Shown: positions 44,279 to 55,900 of the stretch, piece after piece
How the letters are laid out: each line of letters begins with the position of its first letter
Numbering within the stretch: position 1 is the first letter of the stretch
Source of the DNA: Litsea cubeba
Taxonomy: Eukaryota; Streptophyta; Magnoliopsida; Laurales; Lauraceae
DNA: 64,000 bases
NCBI GenBank assembly: GCA_012931725.1
Contig: CM022947.1
Location: 26,105,476 to 26,169,475, forward strand
Direction of reading: 5' to 3'
Notes under the pieces: generated by a model
Databases searched by the model: none
What the model saw: the letters and a program-made list of their open reading frames with translations, nothing else
Told to the model about the DNA's origin: nothing
Translations under genes and position numbers: made by a program

Positions 44279-45022
44279 CATTCCAACCACCAGGTCTTGC
44301 ATAGTCAGCAAACACGTCATTCATATCAGCTCTAGATACCATGCTGTAAAATCAAAATCACATTATGAGAAGATGCATATGGTTTTATGACTAATTGAAG
44401 AACTTAGGTAGGGACTCTACTCATCCTTGCCTTTTCCAATCATCAGTTATATCACCTGTAGTTCTCCAACTGTTTCCAACATGAGCACCCCATGTAGCTG
44501 GGTGCATGTCTCCCCTAATAAATCAGAAAGAAAATGATAAATGCATCCATAACAAAACAATTAAGATAAAAATCATCTTTACAGGAACAAAAATGTTACA
44601 ACTTACCACTCGCATAGAGAGAAAAAGATTGGGCGTCCTGCCTTCATTATAGCTCGGGTCATTACAGGATATCTATGAAAGAAAGAGTGCAAATTTCAAG
44701 TTAAAAATTAGTTCGCATCAACTTACAAATGAAATAGTAGAGATGGTTGGAAAAATATTATTTAGACAAGAAGATTACCTAACCATTGGTTTAGATCCAT
44801 CATTGTAACAGTTGTCATACTTCAAATAGTCAATACCCTGCAATTCCCATAGACCATGAAATTGTTTGATAATCAACAATTAGATATACATGAAGAATAG
44901 ATAAATTCAAAAGTAGATATTGCAATAGTTTTTTAACTACATAGAAAAAATGATAATGAACCATGGATAAATAAAGCAGCTAATATTCATACCCATTCAG
45001 CAAATGTCTTGGCATCTATTTA
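44279..45022 (-). pseudogene. Alpha-galactosidase (GH27) gene fragment, five exons
   Basis: Exons on the minus strand: about 45022-44993 (DAKTFAEW), 44837-44779 (GIDYLKYDNCYNDGSKPMV), 44672-44607 (YPVMTRAIMKAGRPIFFSL), 44514-44431 (GDMHPATWGAHVGNSWRTT) and 44343-44279 (SRADMNDVFADYARPGGWN). They join in frame with correct phases. Donors are GT except exon 4, which has GC (AAAAG/GCAAGG). GH27 enzymes release alpha-galactose; the catalytic nucleophile Asp in KYDNC and the conserved Asp of SRAD are present. The signal peptide, N-terminal barrel and C-terminal domain are missing. The fragment lies upstream of, and on the same strand as, the ALG1 fragment. A direct splice between the two would be out of frame. 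Confidence 0.85.
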
Positions 45023-45564
45023 TCATGATGAAGTGATCCAGGCATTCTTCAATTTAGGGTTGTCACACTAAACCACTGCAATATGGAGAAGGAGACCTAT
45101 GGACTTAGGGGTGTCATCTTCAACCCTAAGTCCCTAATTCGAACTTGTGCCACTGCGTATGGAGAAGATGACGCAGAGTCGGGCTAGGGCATTGAGGAGA
45201 TAAGGGATGGGGCAAGAGAGAGGAAAAAGAGATGTGGTGAAGGAGAAGGGAGATGGAGTGCAGGTGGGGAAGAAGGAGAAAGAGAGAAAAAGAAAAAGAG
45301 GGAGGAAGAGGGTATAATGGTGCACGATAAGGGAGAAGGACAGAAGCAGCTAGGAGAAAGAGAAGGGGCCGTTGCTATGAAACAGTGTGGCTGTGGCTGT
45401 GCGCAGGTGCAGTGACCGTGCTGGGTGTTGCAGGGAGCAGCGTCGGGAGCAGAGGCAGTGGGCATTGGCGTAGATGACAGGGAGAGAAGGGGTAGTTCCT
45501 TACCAGTGGTGCAGTTTGGCGTGGAGGGGGAAACGGGAGTGTTTGGGGGTGAACGAGCATCGCC

Positions 45565-46182
45565 TCAGGCCAGCAGTACAGTCGGTGAGGAGGGACCAGG
45601 GGCAGGGAGGTTGGGAATGATTTGAAAAGGATTGTAGAGAGGGAAGGATGCTGGTGGGGGAGAAACCTGAGCACTTGCTAGATGCAGGGTTAGAAGGCCA
45701 GTTAGATGATTATACAGAATCTTTAACTGGGCATGGTCCCAAATAGGTGATTGGATAGAGGATTTGTTGGCGGAAAGGGAATGGGGGGCGGACGTTACCA
45801 GATCCGATACAGCCTCAGGGCATAGCTCCGGAGGTTGTCGCTGAGCCGAGGTAGCCAAGGTCCCACCATTACTCCGAGGAAGGGATTGCCTGCAAAGAGG
45901 AGGGAAATCACTAAGCTGGAGTGAGGTTGGGGCAGGGGGAGTGGGGGTGGGGGTGAGAGTGAGGGCAACGGGATCTTGAGGTTGGGGCGGAAGGGAGAGA
46001 GCAGCAGATGCGGGCGCTAGTATTTGGGGGGAACTAGGGATTGGAGCGGGAGTCAAGAGCGGGCTCTGGGATTTGGGTGGCACTGGGATTTGGGGGGCGC
46101 TAGGGATTGAAGCAAGGGACGACAACGGCCATTGGGATTTGGGGGGCGCTAGGATTTGGGGGCTAGGGATTGGAGCTGTCAT
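45565..46182 (-). CDS. Proline-rich open frame upstream of the captured exons
   Basis: 205 codons starting MTAPIPSPQILAPPKSQWPL. The first 60 residues are imperfect repeats of the type PIPSxPQIxxPPKSQxPL. The composition (Pro, Ser, Leu) reflects the purine-rich plus strand here, and no family is recognised. It is placed where a first exon of a transcript reading into the alpha-galactosidase and ALG1 exons would be, but no splice link was shown. It could be an accidental frame. Confidence 0.25.
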   Translation of the reverse strand: MTAPIPSPQILAPPKSQWPLSSLASIPSAPQIPVPPKSQSPLLTPAPIPSSPQILAPASAALSLPPQPQDPVALTLTPTPTPPAPTSLQLSDFPPLCRQSLPRSNGGTLATSAQRQPPELCPEAVSDLVTSAPHSLSANKSSIQSPIWDHAQLKILYNHLTGLLTLHLASAQVSPPPASFPLYNPFQIIPNLPAPGPSSPTVLLA

Positions 46183-46189
46183 CCTCGCT

Positions 46190-46620
46190 GAGGTCGTAAG
46201 GGAGAAGGAAATGGAGGGATGGCACTATGGTAGGCGAGAGAAAGTCAAAGAGATGAGGGATTGCTGGGCGAGAGAGGGTCAGAGAGATGAGGGAAAGAAG
46301 AGGGATTGAAAAGACGCAGAGGGGGCGTTGGAAATGGTTTTTACTTTAGCGGGCGCGGGAAATGAAAAATGGCGCGGGCAACACTAGAATGTTATTTTTA
46401 GGGCTGAAATGATTTTGAAGCCCCAATTAACTTTTATTCCTCCAAAACAAAAATAATGAAAATTTAATTTTTCCCGGCGCAGTAGTTAAATAAATGGTCA
46501 AAATTTGGTAAATTGACATTTACCGGCGATATAGGTATTTCACCGGCAAAAATATATCATTTGCCTGTGACATAAATATTTTATCGGTAAAACATAACCT
46601 TTGCAGGCGAAAAAATGAGT
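46190..46620. repeat. Duplicated CACTA right-end segment, copy 1
   Basis: Matches 47176-47546: GGGAGAAGGAAATGGAGGGA, then GCGCGGGAAATG, then the GCCGG-type subterminal array. About 85% similar by eye, with indels. Confidence 0.7.
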
Positions 46621-46747
46621 TCGTGGTGCAAATCTGAACCTTTACCGACGAAATTATTTCGCCGGTAAAAGTATAACTTTTCCCGGCAAAATAAGCTTTT
46701 TCACCAAAAAAAGTTACACTTTTCCCGGCATTTGAGAGAGATGGACG

Positions 46748-47040
46748 AGGTCTCGTTCGAGGGTGTGATGTTATTTCATTTCGTCACCCAATGGTTCTAA
46801 AAAATGAACCGCAAAGAAAGTTCACGCACCCAAATTTTATGCATTATTTCGTTGTGGATTTTTTTCACCAAAACGAAGGGAGGGAAAGAATAAAAGGGCC
46901 GCACGACCATGTTATTTTTTCAAAAATTAAATATTAGATCTTATTGCCGCAATCGAAGAAAAATATGTACTTGAAGCCGCGACCAAAACATGATCGTGGC
47001 AAAAGGAACAACTTAAAGCAACGGCCTGAAATGGTGTAGT
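46748..47040. mobile_element. Fragment of a third CACTA-type element (right end)
   Basis: It ends GGCCTGAAATGGTGTAGTG, the reverse complement of a CACTACACCATTTCAGGCC terminus related to that of CACTA-1. The sequence GAGAGAGATGGACGAGGTCT occurs on both sides (46733 and about 47080), as if this piece split or accompanied a duplication. No left terminus was found. Confidence 0.45.
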
Positions 47041-47175
47041 GAGAGGAGGTGATGGTGCTGCGCCTTGGTTCCGTTGTGAGAGAGATGGACGAGGTCTACG
47101 TGCGAGGGAGATGGAGGAGCGCAGGTCGCCTGGAGAGATGGAGGAGCGCAGGTCTCCTGGGAGATGGAGGAGAGG

Positions 47176-47546
47176 GCTGAGGTCGTGAGGGAGAAGGAAA
47201 TGGAGGGATGGATGACAAAGAGATGAGGGATTGAGGGTCAGAGAAATGTTGGATTAAGAAGAGGCGAGGGACCCAGAAATGATATGCACTTAAGCGAGCG
47301 CGGGAAATGGAAAATGGGGCAGGCACAGTGGAATGTTATTTTTGGGGCTGAGTTAATTTTGAAGGCCCGAGTTAGCTTTTATTCTTCCGAAACAAAAATA
47401 ATGAACATATAATTTTTCAAGTTAAATAAATTATCAAAATTTGGCAAATTGACATTTTCCGGCGATATAGGTATTTCGCCAGCAAAAAGTATATCCTTTG
47501 CCGGTGACACAAATATTTTGCCGGTAAAACGTAACCTTTGCCGGAG
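47176..47546. repeat. Duplicated CACTA right-end segment, copy 2
   Basis: Paralogue of 46190-46620, lying 3' of the CACTA-type fragment. Confidence 0.7.
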
Positions 47547-48084
47547 AGAGAAAGAACAGCGCGCAAGAGAGAGAGTGAAAAGAGGGGTTTCGGTGGCGGG
47601 AGAGGGAAAAAAATTGGGAAATTTACCGACAATTATTTTTCGTCGCTAAAAATAGAAATTTTCATCGGTAAAAATTAATTTATTTTTCGTTTTGAAAAAA
47701 AGTAAAAAAGTCTACCAAACTTTACCGATGTTTTATATTAAACGTCGATGACAAATTTTCCGATGCTAATTTAAATTTTCCGACACGTTTTGTCACGGGC
47801 AGACACGGGTGAGGCAAAATGGGATTTGTTGCCACTAACTCTATTGGTGGTGGCAACAAGTAAGAAATAGCCACAAAAACACTGGCCGCGGCAAAAAGTT
47901 CGACACTAAAAGTCATTTTTTTGGTAGTGGGAGCAATGGGTTCTCGGTGGGTATCGTGAAAAGAAGAAGGTGTGCGAAATTTTTTTGGTGTCAAGATTTG
48001 GGTTCTCAGTGGGTATCATTTATCCCTAATTTGGGGTTAAATTTTGGGTGTCAAAAAAAGAGTTCAAAATATTTTTGGAATATT

Positions 48085-48462
48085 AATTTGGCGGGTTTCT
48101 TTTTTTACGGCATACGAAATGTGGGCTGTGAAAGCTGATTAATGTTACAGCTTCTCAAAGCAGGCCGTGAACTTAATTTGAATGGCTTGTCCTTTTACAG
48201 CATGCATCATGTGGGCTGTGATACCCTAATATTTTTACGGCTTGCGAATGTGGGCTGCAAATGCTCAATAATTTACGGCATCCTAAATGCACGCCGTAAT
48301 TGATAAGATCTCACGGCGAGCAAAATGCATGCCTTAATAAAGAGAAGAAAAGGCCCTTTTGCGGCTCGCATTCCATGCGCGCCGTACTATTATATCATTT
48401 ATGGATTGCATTCAATGCACGCCGTAAATGACGCGCTGTAAAAGCCCTAAAATGGTGTAGTG
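48085..48462. repeat. Right subterminal repeat array and terminal repeat of CACTA-1
   Basis: About nine motifs of the form TTTACGGC-T-TGCA...ATG-GGGC-GTAA, roughly 40 bp apart, ending in GCTGTAAAAGCCCTAAAATG and GTGTAGTG. It mirrors the left array at 27819-28310. Confidence 0.8.
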
Positions 48463-48837
48463 GGGCTAGCAATATGCTAAAACATAAGTTTCAATACCTT
48501 TAAGGCAAGTCTAGTCATAAAACATGAGATTTAAAGTGTACAAGTGAAATTCGGGTCAATAACATGAATGGATTTCCAACATTCTCCTGGCTAAGTGTCG
48601 AAGGTCCAAGATTTGAATCAATGTAAGTAGGGTCCCGTTTGTCAATTTAATATTTATTTGGTACTCCATAAGAATTAGAGACTGTCCGGGACCTTACGCA
48701 CATTGACAAGTCTAAAAGATCTTTAAAAAAATTAGGATGATTGGTTTCTTCTTAAATATAGTTCAACATTCTTCTCCGATATAGTTCCATAAGTACTCCA
48801 AAAGAAGTCCATCAGGATTGACATTTCGGTCAACCCT

Positions 48838-49072
48838 CGGTTGGCTTGTCGGTTAACCGACAGGGTCATGTCGGTCGACCGACAAGCTGACCGACAGCTA
48901 GCCGAGTCCAGAAATAGGGAGAAAACAGCTCTCGGGAATTGGAACCGAGGGGTGTCGGTTCACTGTTGGCTGACCGACACTTCAGCATCAGAATTTGCAG
49001 AAAAATGCAGCTCTTTGGAATTGGGACCAAGTCACCTATCGGTTGGGGGCTGACCGATAGCTGACTGACGTT
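48838..49072. repeat. GTCGGTTGACCGAC palindrome cluster in LARD 3' LTR
   Basis: TCGGTTAACCGA and TCGGTCGACCGA are perfect 12-bp palindromes here, with five or more further half-sites (TCGGT / ACCGA) over 230 bp. The same cluster occurs in the 5' LTR (54655-54905). Confidence 0.7.
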
Positions 49073-50815
49073 ACTGCGGTGGAAAATTTCTGAAGCTGTT
49101 TTCAGTCCCTTCTTTCTCCAAACACTCCTCATTTTTAAGGGTCAGATCCCTGTAATAAAGTGAGCCAAAAGCTCCTCCATTTCATCATTCAAAACCTCCA
49201 TTCCCAACACTTCAAATTCGCTATTCAACCTAATCCATTCTTCCATCAAAATCCCATTCATACAATCATCAATTTCAACACATTCAGTCAAGTGACGACC
49301 CATCACTCATGAAAATCCATATGTACTATAAAGAAGCTTTAACAAAATCATATGCAACCATTTTCAAGATATTAAACAATATAACAAGACTCATCAATAT
49401 GCATTTTAAAAGCAATGGGAACTATATCAAAAATGTAGATGAGAATACATATGAGATCACCAAAAATAATTAATGTAAATCAAGATTTTCCCTAAAACAT
49501 GTTAGCATTCAAAAATTATCCTTTCAAAAGCAATAAAAAATCATAGTGAAAAGCATGATGAAAGGTAAGTATTAAATCATTAAGAATAAGAAATGAAAAT
49601 CCATATTTTTCACATAAAACACGTTAACAGTTGAAATCATACAATCATCCACTTGCCTTGGGTCCAAGCTAAGCAAATCCAAGATCAAAATACTATCAAG
49701 ATCAACCTACAAAAAAAACCAAGAAAACTCCCAAAAACAAACCCATCTTAGAACCCTAAAATTGTAAATCAATAAAGACAAGGAATGGGGTACACAAAGC
49801 TAGGGAAATGAGACCTAAGGGGATGCCATTGCTCAATAATACAAGATGGGAAGGAGTCCTTACCTCTAGGGCCATCAATCAACAAGAAAGAGCTTGAAAT
49901 AGGGGCTGCCCAGCTTGGATTTGCACAATGAGGGAGTCCATGGAGAGCTTGAGATGAGAGGAAGACAAAGATGGGCTCAAATCTTTATTTTAGTAAGCTT
50001 GGAGGTGGGATTAGGGAGAGAAAACAAGAGAAGAAGAAAGGGGATGAAAAACCCCCATTTTCCTGCTGTAGTCTCTACCTCCTCTCTGCTGGAACGATTG
50101 GAAGAGATGACGGAGAGGGGAGCTTGAATAAAGAGTGGGGGTGGGGTCCACACTTAAGTAGAACTAGCAATGAAGATTAGAGGGCTTTCTATACCTTGGA
50201 TCAAGAAACTTAAAACATGAAAAGTGTCCGGCACAAAATTATCTTTCCAACAAGGTTAATAATGATATACTTTCAGTATCCACAGAAAAAGTCAACAGTT
50301 TGGTCAAAGGGATCAAAATAATGGAAGATTTGGGATTACAAGGGTTAAAACATCGATTTCTGGGCCTCAGATGCGATCGACAAAGAAGAGAGAAATGTTT
50401 CTCATAAAATCTAGTTTCCAAAAAGTATATATTTGGCAAGGTTCTGAGATCTCAAAATTTGGGTCCAGATTTTGTGTAAAAAGACTAATTTTGCCCCCAA
50501 GTCTGGAAAACCTGATTTTCGGAGCTTCGGATGGGCACGTAGTGAACACGAGAGTTGTAGGGAATGGCGAGATTAGTCAAACGAAGCTAAAATGAGATTT
50601 TTTAGAAATCAAAGAGAATCTCTCCGCGATGACCACACAAAACAAATACGACCCTACGGTCACTTTCTAGGTTCACTGGCTCTCAAAACTTCCCAAAACC
50701 AAAGAAAATATAATCAAACTCAGAAATTCGATCAAATAACCACTAATCCCAATGAGAAAACAAATCCACGATTAAAACTACGCTAAACCAAGAAATCTTG
50801 GGTCGGGTTCTCACA

Positions 50816-52932
50816 TCCTCCCCCACTTAGAACATTTGGTCCTCTAAATGAACTAAACAAATCCAAAAGCAAGTGGGGACATTAACCCCGCACATCGAAA
50901 ACAAAACCACAAATCAAAACTCCAAAACGGTCCTCTCGAAAACATCTGAACTCGCTGGGTTATCCTTGTTGTAGAACTCTTCGGTCAACTATCAACAGTC
51001 GTCAAACATTCTTCCACTGGTTCGAATCTGTCACTGCCCTGCCAATCTGGCTGCTCAAGAAATTTGCCAACTCTGACTCTTTCGAAACTCAACCAAGTCT
51101 CTTGCTTCTAGCCAGCTTGGTAAATAAAATTCTTGGAACAATTCTGTCGGCTTCATCACAACTGTCGAAGTTAGGATCTCATATCCACTGCACAATCTTT
51201 AAGGTTAACTCTTGCTAGCTCTAACTCTTTCTGCTCGTTGCTCTTGATCCTCTGTACAATAGTCGATCTCTGACACTAACATGTTTGTACCTTCACCATT
51301 TAAAGCTCTACACACACTCTTGTAATTGTTCTACCATATCTGCCTTCCCAAACCAAAATCCAAAATAACTGATTTCCTGCTCCGTATATCTATGCATTGA
51401 AATTCGAAGTTCCTCATGTTGATAAAATCTGTGAAAATCTTCATTATCAAGCGATCAAGTAGAGGTCCTTTCTGCAGTCAACTTCTTCATTAGCTGCTGA
51501 AATTCAACTCCAAAGCTTCTAACCACACAAATGACACATCCTGTTGGGTCTACTCCTCCACATGGCTACACTTGTTGAAAACCCCAAAATAATTCTCTGA
51601 CAAAACTCATCAAATTCTAGAAATCTCTAACTCTGAACATCTCTTTGGAGTTTTACCAACTAAAAATTATCTCTATACATTGATGATCTGCACTATCCCC
51701 AGTCAAACTCTCTGATTTTGGTTGAAGATCTCAAATTGTCCAAACTTCACTTGGTAACTTGCTCCTCTGACACAATCAATATTCGAAGAATGCTTCCATC
51801 AAACCTCTAACACCCTTCAGATGTTCTTACACGATCTCAAATCTGCTACTCTTGTCCATCAATGTCGGTCCAAGAGAATGAAAGTTCTGACTCATTCCAA
51901 AATACTGTAACTCTATCTCTGCCATAAAGCACTACACATAATGTCCTTCAATGCCTTGTTTGTTTAATCTTCTGCCTCCATCCCAAGTCCATCATCTTCA
52001 AGTCATTTACATGAGTCATTCTTCTCCGAATCTTCTAACTGGCCTTGTCCATAGGTTATGATTCTTCTGCTTGCATCTACACAGTGTCCAACTAATATCC
52101 CAAAATCCATAAAGTCCGTAAGATTTCTTTTATCACATGACTAAGTAACTATCCATTCTGTATATAGTTCTTTATACCATAGCTGAAATTTTTCTTCCCA
52201 TGATTTTAACCACACACTAATGTATCCTGCCGAGTTGACTTCACCATCCTAGCCACAATTGTTGAACCTCCTCAAACAATTCTTCGTCATAAGTTCATCG
52301 ATACGCGAGAAATTTCTAACTTTTGGCATCCACTTGAAGCTCTATCAACTGAAAGTCACCTCAACCTTCCTGAAATCCACCATTCGTCTGGTCTCTGGAA
52401 TCTCTTGATTTAAGAAAACGGCTCAAGTTCAACCCAAACATCTGCACTAACCTGTTTTGGCTTGCCACATGATGGTACTCAATCAGCTGCAAACAGTCTT
52501 AAAGTGCTGCTCACGCCTCTTGTTGACTAACAACTGTACAATTCTTCTCTTGCTGCTAATATCTATGATGCCGAAAGAGCTAAAACTTTACCAACTCCTT
52601 CGAGAACCACATGCTAAGGCACAAAACTCTGACTCTCTGGCACGAAAACAAGGAAAAGGCACTATATGTGGGTGCGGAGACATTAAATCCTCCACCAGTA
52701 GAAAAGAATTTGGTCCCCCAAATTCCCAAGCAAGAACAAAAGGAAGAGACAAGGAGGGTCTCCCCCACTAAAAGGAAAACAAATCAGAAATCGGCAGAAT
52801 GAAAATAAATCTGAAATCGACAGAACAACATCTAGTCAAAACAAGACAACAAAGCTAACAATTCCTCACCACACGTTTTAAGGTTCCTAGAGTGTTTTAT
52901 TTCCTAGAAACCTGCCTGCTCTGTTACCAGTC
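50816..52932 (-). other. Non-coding interior of the LARD
   Basis: 2117 bp between the LTRs. At its LTR-adjacent ends lie the polypurine tract (minus strand, TAAGTGGGGGAGGA, 50816-50829) and the primer site. No gag, protease, RT or integrase motif was found in any frame. The longest frame (52457-52771, plus, 104 codons) has no family similarity. Confidence 0.75.
52918..52929 (-). promoter_or_regulatory. Primer-binding site of the LARD
   Basis: TGGTAACAGAGC on the minus strand, three bases inside the 5' LTR. One mismatch to the iMet-tRNA-complementary TGGTATCAGAGC. Confidence 0.75.
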
Positions 52933-55900
52933 TGTCATGACCCCAAACCTGATGGGCCGTGAAATTGGGAGCTAAGTAATGATTATGTTTCTCCCAAGAT
53001 CCGCGTGTGTGAGGATAACACGTTCCAACACATCCTGAAAATTTTTTAGGAAGCTTTCGTGGCGTTGCGACCCGAAGTCCGTGGCCATTGGATTCCGTGT
53101 CGCACTCAACACTAACATATTGCTATCATATCAATGAACATATCAGACTGGAATAAACCACTATAACAAAATACAGAGCTGACAGTAACTGGATATTACA
53201 TTCCCATATATATTCAACTTATAAATAACAATGTGTATTAATTACAATCCTAAGAAAAAGGCTAATAAAAGCCATACAAAAACAAGCTAATAATCACTAC
53301 CCCATATGTGACGTGTAGCTCCGATGTCAAGCTCAATGTCTACATGACATAGCTGACAAAACAACCTGCAGCTCATGGCTCCATAGCCAAAACGTGCACT
53401 CGACTACTCAGGCAAGAAATCTGAACCTGAGTACCAAAGTAGTGGGTCAGACACGACGGTCTGGCAGGTGGGTGAAAATATATGAACAATATACTAAATG
53501 ATAAAACATGTAATAAATCATGTTATCTAATCAAAAGTTGTACATAATTACAATGTATAAGAAATCATGATTATCCGACAAAATCCTGTATTCATATGAG
53601 ACGGGTATAAAACATAAAATTTGACAAAATCCTGCATTCCTTTAAAGCATATATAAAGCATGAATATCCAGCAAAACATGTATTCATTTAAAACGTGTAT
53701 AGAACATGGATATTTGACAAATCGAGAATTCATTTAAAACATGTACAAAGCATGAACATTTAACAAATTGGGGATTCATTTAAAACATGTACAAAGCATG
53801 AACATTTAACAAATCGGGAACTCATTTAAAACATGGACATCTGGCAAAATAGGTATTCCTCACATTGCAAACCCAGTCCATATGCAAACCCTTCTAATCG
53901 CCCTTCTTCAGGGGGGCCACAATCGTGAAGACTGGAGGCAACCACATTAAGCTAAATCCTCTCTCACTAAAGTGACGAGAGCACATCGGGGCGTTGACCT
54001 CAGTCACACAAGGTGAGGAGAGTCAACGATTAAATATAATAATATACATATACACTGCGGGACCACGGTAGCGAACCGGGTATCGAGGCGGGGCGGGATC
54101 CATGCTGCAGCTGGTATAGCGGAAGGGGGATCTCCAAATCGGTGGATCAAACCGATAAGGTTATCCAAGCTTAGTGGTGCCGACTCATAGGTCACATGCG
54201 AGAAATCAAAACAACGAATACATATAACGGGACGGGGTACCCATAGGCACAAAGCCACATCAATATCGGGACTGGCATATACGGGCTAGCAATATGCTAA
54301 AACATAAGTTTCAATACCTTCGGGGCAAGTCTAGTCATAAAACATGAGATTTAAAGTGCACAAGTGAAATTCGGGTCAAAATATAACATGAATGGATTTC
54401 CAACATTCTCCTAGCTAAGTGTCGAAGGTCCAAGATTTGAATCAATGTAAGTAGGGTCCTGTTTGTCAATTTAATATTTATTTGGTACTCCATAAGAATT
54501 AGAGCCTGTCCGGGACCTTACGCACATTGACAAGTCTAAAAGACCTTTAACAAAATTAGGATGATGGGTTTCGTCTTAAATACAGTTCCACATTCTTCTC
54601 CCATATAGTTCCACAAGTTCTGCAAAAGAAATCCTTCAGGATAGACATTTCGGTCAACCCTCGGTTGGCTTGTCAGTTAACTGACAGTGTCATGTCGGTT
54701 GACCGAGAAGCTGACCGACGGCTAGCTGAGTCCAGAAATAGGGAGAAAATAACTCTCAGGAATTGGAACCGAAGGGTTGTCGGTTCACTGTCGGCTGACC
54801 GACACTCCAGCATCAGAATTTGCAGAAAAATGCAGCTCTCTAGAATTGGGACCGAGCTGTTGTCGGTCACCTGTCGGTTGGGGGCTCACCGACAGTTGAC
54901 CGACGTTACTGCGGTGGAAAATTTCTGAAGCTGTTTTCAGTCCCTTTTTTCTCCAAACACTCCTTATTTTTAAGGGTCAGATCCCTGTAATAAAGTGAGC
55001 CAAAAGCTCCTCCATTTCATCATTCAAAACCTCCATTCCCAACACTTCAAATTCCCTATTCAACCTCATCCATTCTTCCATCAAAATCCCATTCATACAA
55101 CCATCCATTTCAACACATTCAATCAAGTGATGACCCATCACTCATGAAAATCCATATGTACTATAAAGAAGCTTTAACAAAATCATATGCATCCATTTCC
55201 AAGATATTAAACAATATAACAAGACTCATCAATATGCATTTTAAAAGCAAAGGGAACTATATCAAAAATGTAGATGAGAATACATATGAGATCACCAAAA
55301 ATAATTAATGTAAATCAAGATTTTCCCTAAAACATGTTAGCATTCAAAAATTATCCTTTCAAAAGCAATAAAAAATCATAGTGAAAAGCATGATTAAAGG
55401 TAAGTATTAAATCATTAAGAATAAGTAATGAAAATCCATATTTTTCTCATAAAACATGTTAACACTTGAAATCACTCAATCATCCACTTTCCTTGGGTCC
55501 AAGCTAAGCAAATCCAAGCTCAAAATACTATCAAGATCAACCTACAAGAAAAACCAAGAAAAACCCCCAAAAACAAACCCATCTTAGAACCCTAAAATGG
55601 TAAATCAATAAGGACAAGGAATGGGGTACACAAAGTTAGGGAAATGAGACCTAAGGGGATGCCATTGCTCAATAATACAAGATGGGAAGGAGTCCTTACC
55701 TCTAGGGCCATCAATCAACAAGAAAGAGCTTGAAATAGGGGCTGCCCAGCTGGGATTTGCACAACGGGGGAGTCCATGGACAGCTTCAGATGAGGGGAAG
55801 AAGAAGATGGGCTCAAATCTCTATTTTAGTAAGCTTGGAGGTGGGATTAGGGAGATAAAACAAGAGAAGAAGAAAGGGGATAAAAAACTCCCATTTTCAT

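Larger units (their letters stand above)
41163..47931. mobile_element. CACTA-like segment (CACTA-2) with captured host exons; right border uncertain
   Basis: The left end is CACTACAAGAAATTTCAC, a typical CACTA terminus. It is followed to about 41640 by dense subterminal repeats of the type TTTTGCCGGCG and CGCCGGGAAAAG. Matching GCCGGCAAAA/CGCCGG repeats return at 46480-46735 and 47455-47545, and a CACTA-like right end (TTTTTTTGGTAGTG) lies at 47931. The two termini do not match and no 3-bp duplication was found, so the segment is a composite of at least two related elements. Between the repeat arrays lie exons of alpha-galactosidase and ALG1. No transposase was seen. Confidence 0.65.
27819..48462. 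mobile_element. CACTA transposon (CACTA-1), non-autonomous, containing copia and CACTA-2
   Basis: The left end reads TACTACACCATTTCAGGG and the right end, reverse complemented, CACTACACCATTTTAGGG. The terminal inverted repeat is about 28 bp with two mismatches, continuing into CTTTTACAGCG. The 3-bp duplication is GGG (27816-27818 and 48463-48465), and the empty site is in the other LTR of the LARD (54283-54285). Both ends carry about 500 bp of subterminal repeats of the form TTTACGGC...GCCGTAAA. No En/Spm transposase (TNPD) or TNPA frame was found, so it is non-autonomous. Confidence 0.88.
26452..50815 (-). repeat. 3' LTR of the LARD, split by the CACTA insertion
   Basis: The LTR parts are 26452-27818 and 48466-50815, matching 52933-54285 and 54286-56650. 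Sequence differs by several percent from the 5' LTR, including a 15-bp duplication near 26545. Confidence 0.9.

Noticed and set aside
41163..47931. Pairing of the ends at 41163 with those at 47040 or 47931 as one simple CACTA element
   Set aside because: Terminal sequences differ beyond CACTAC and the 3-bp flanks (GAT against AGA or GGA) do not match.
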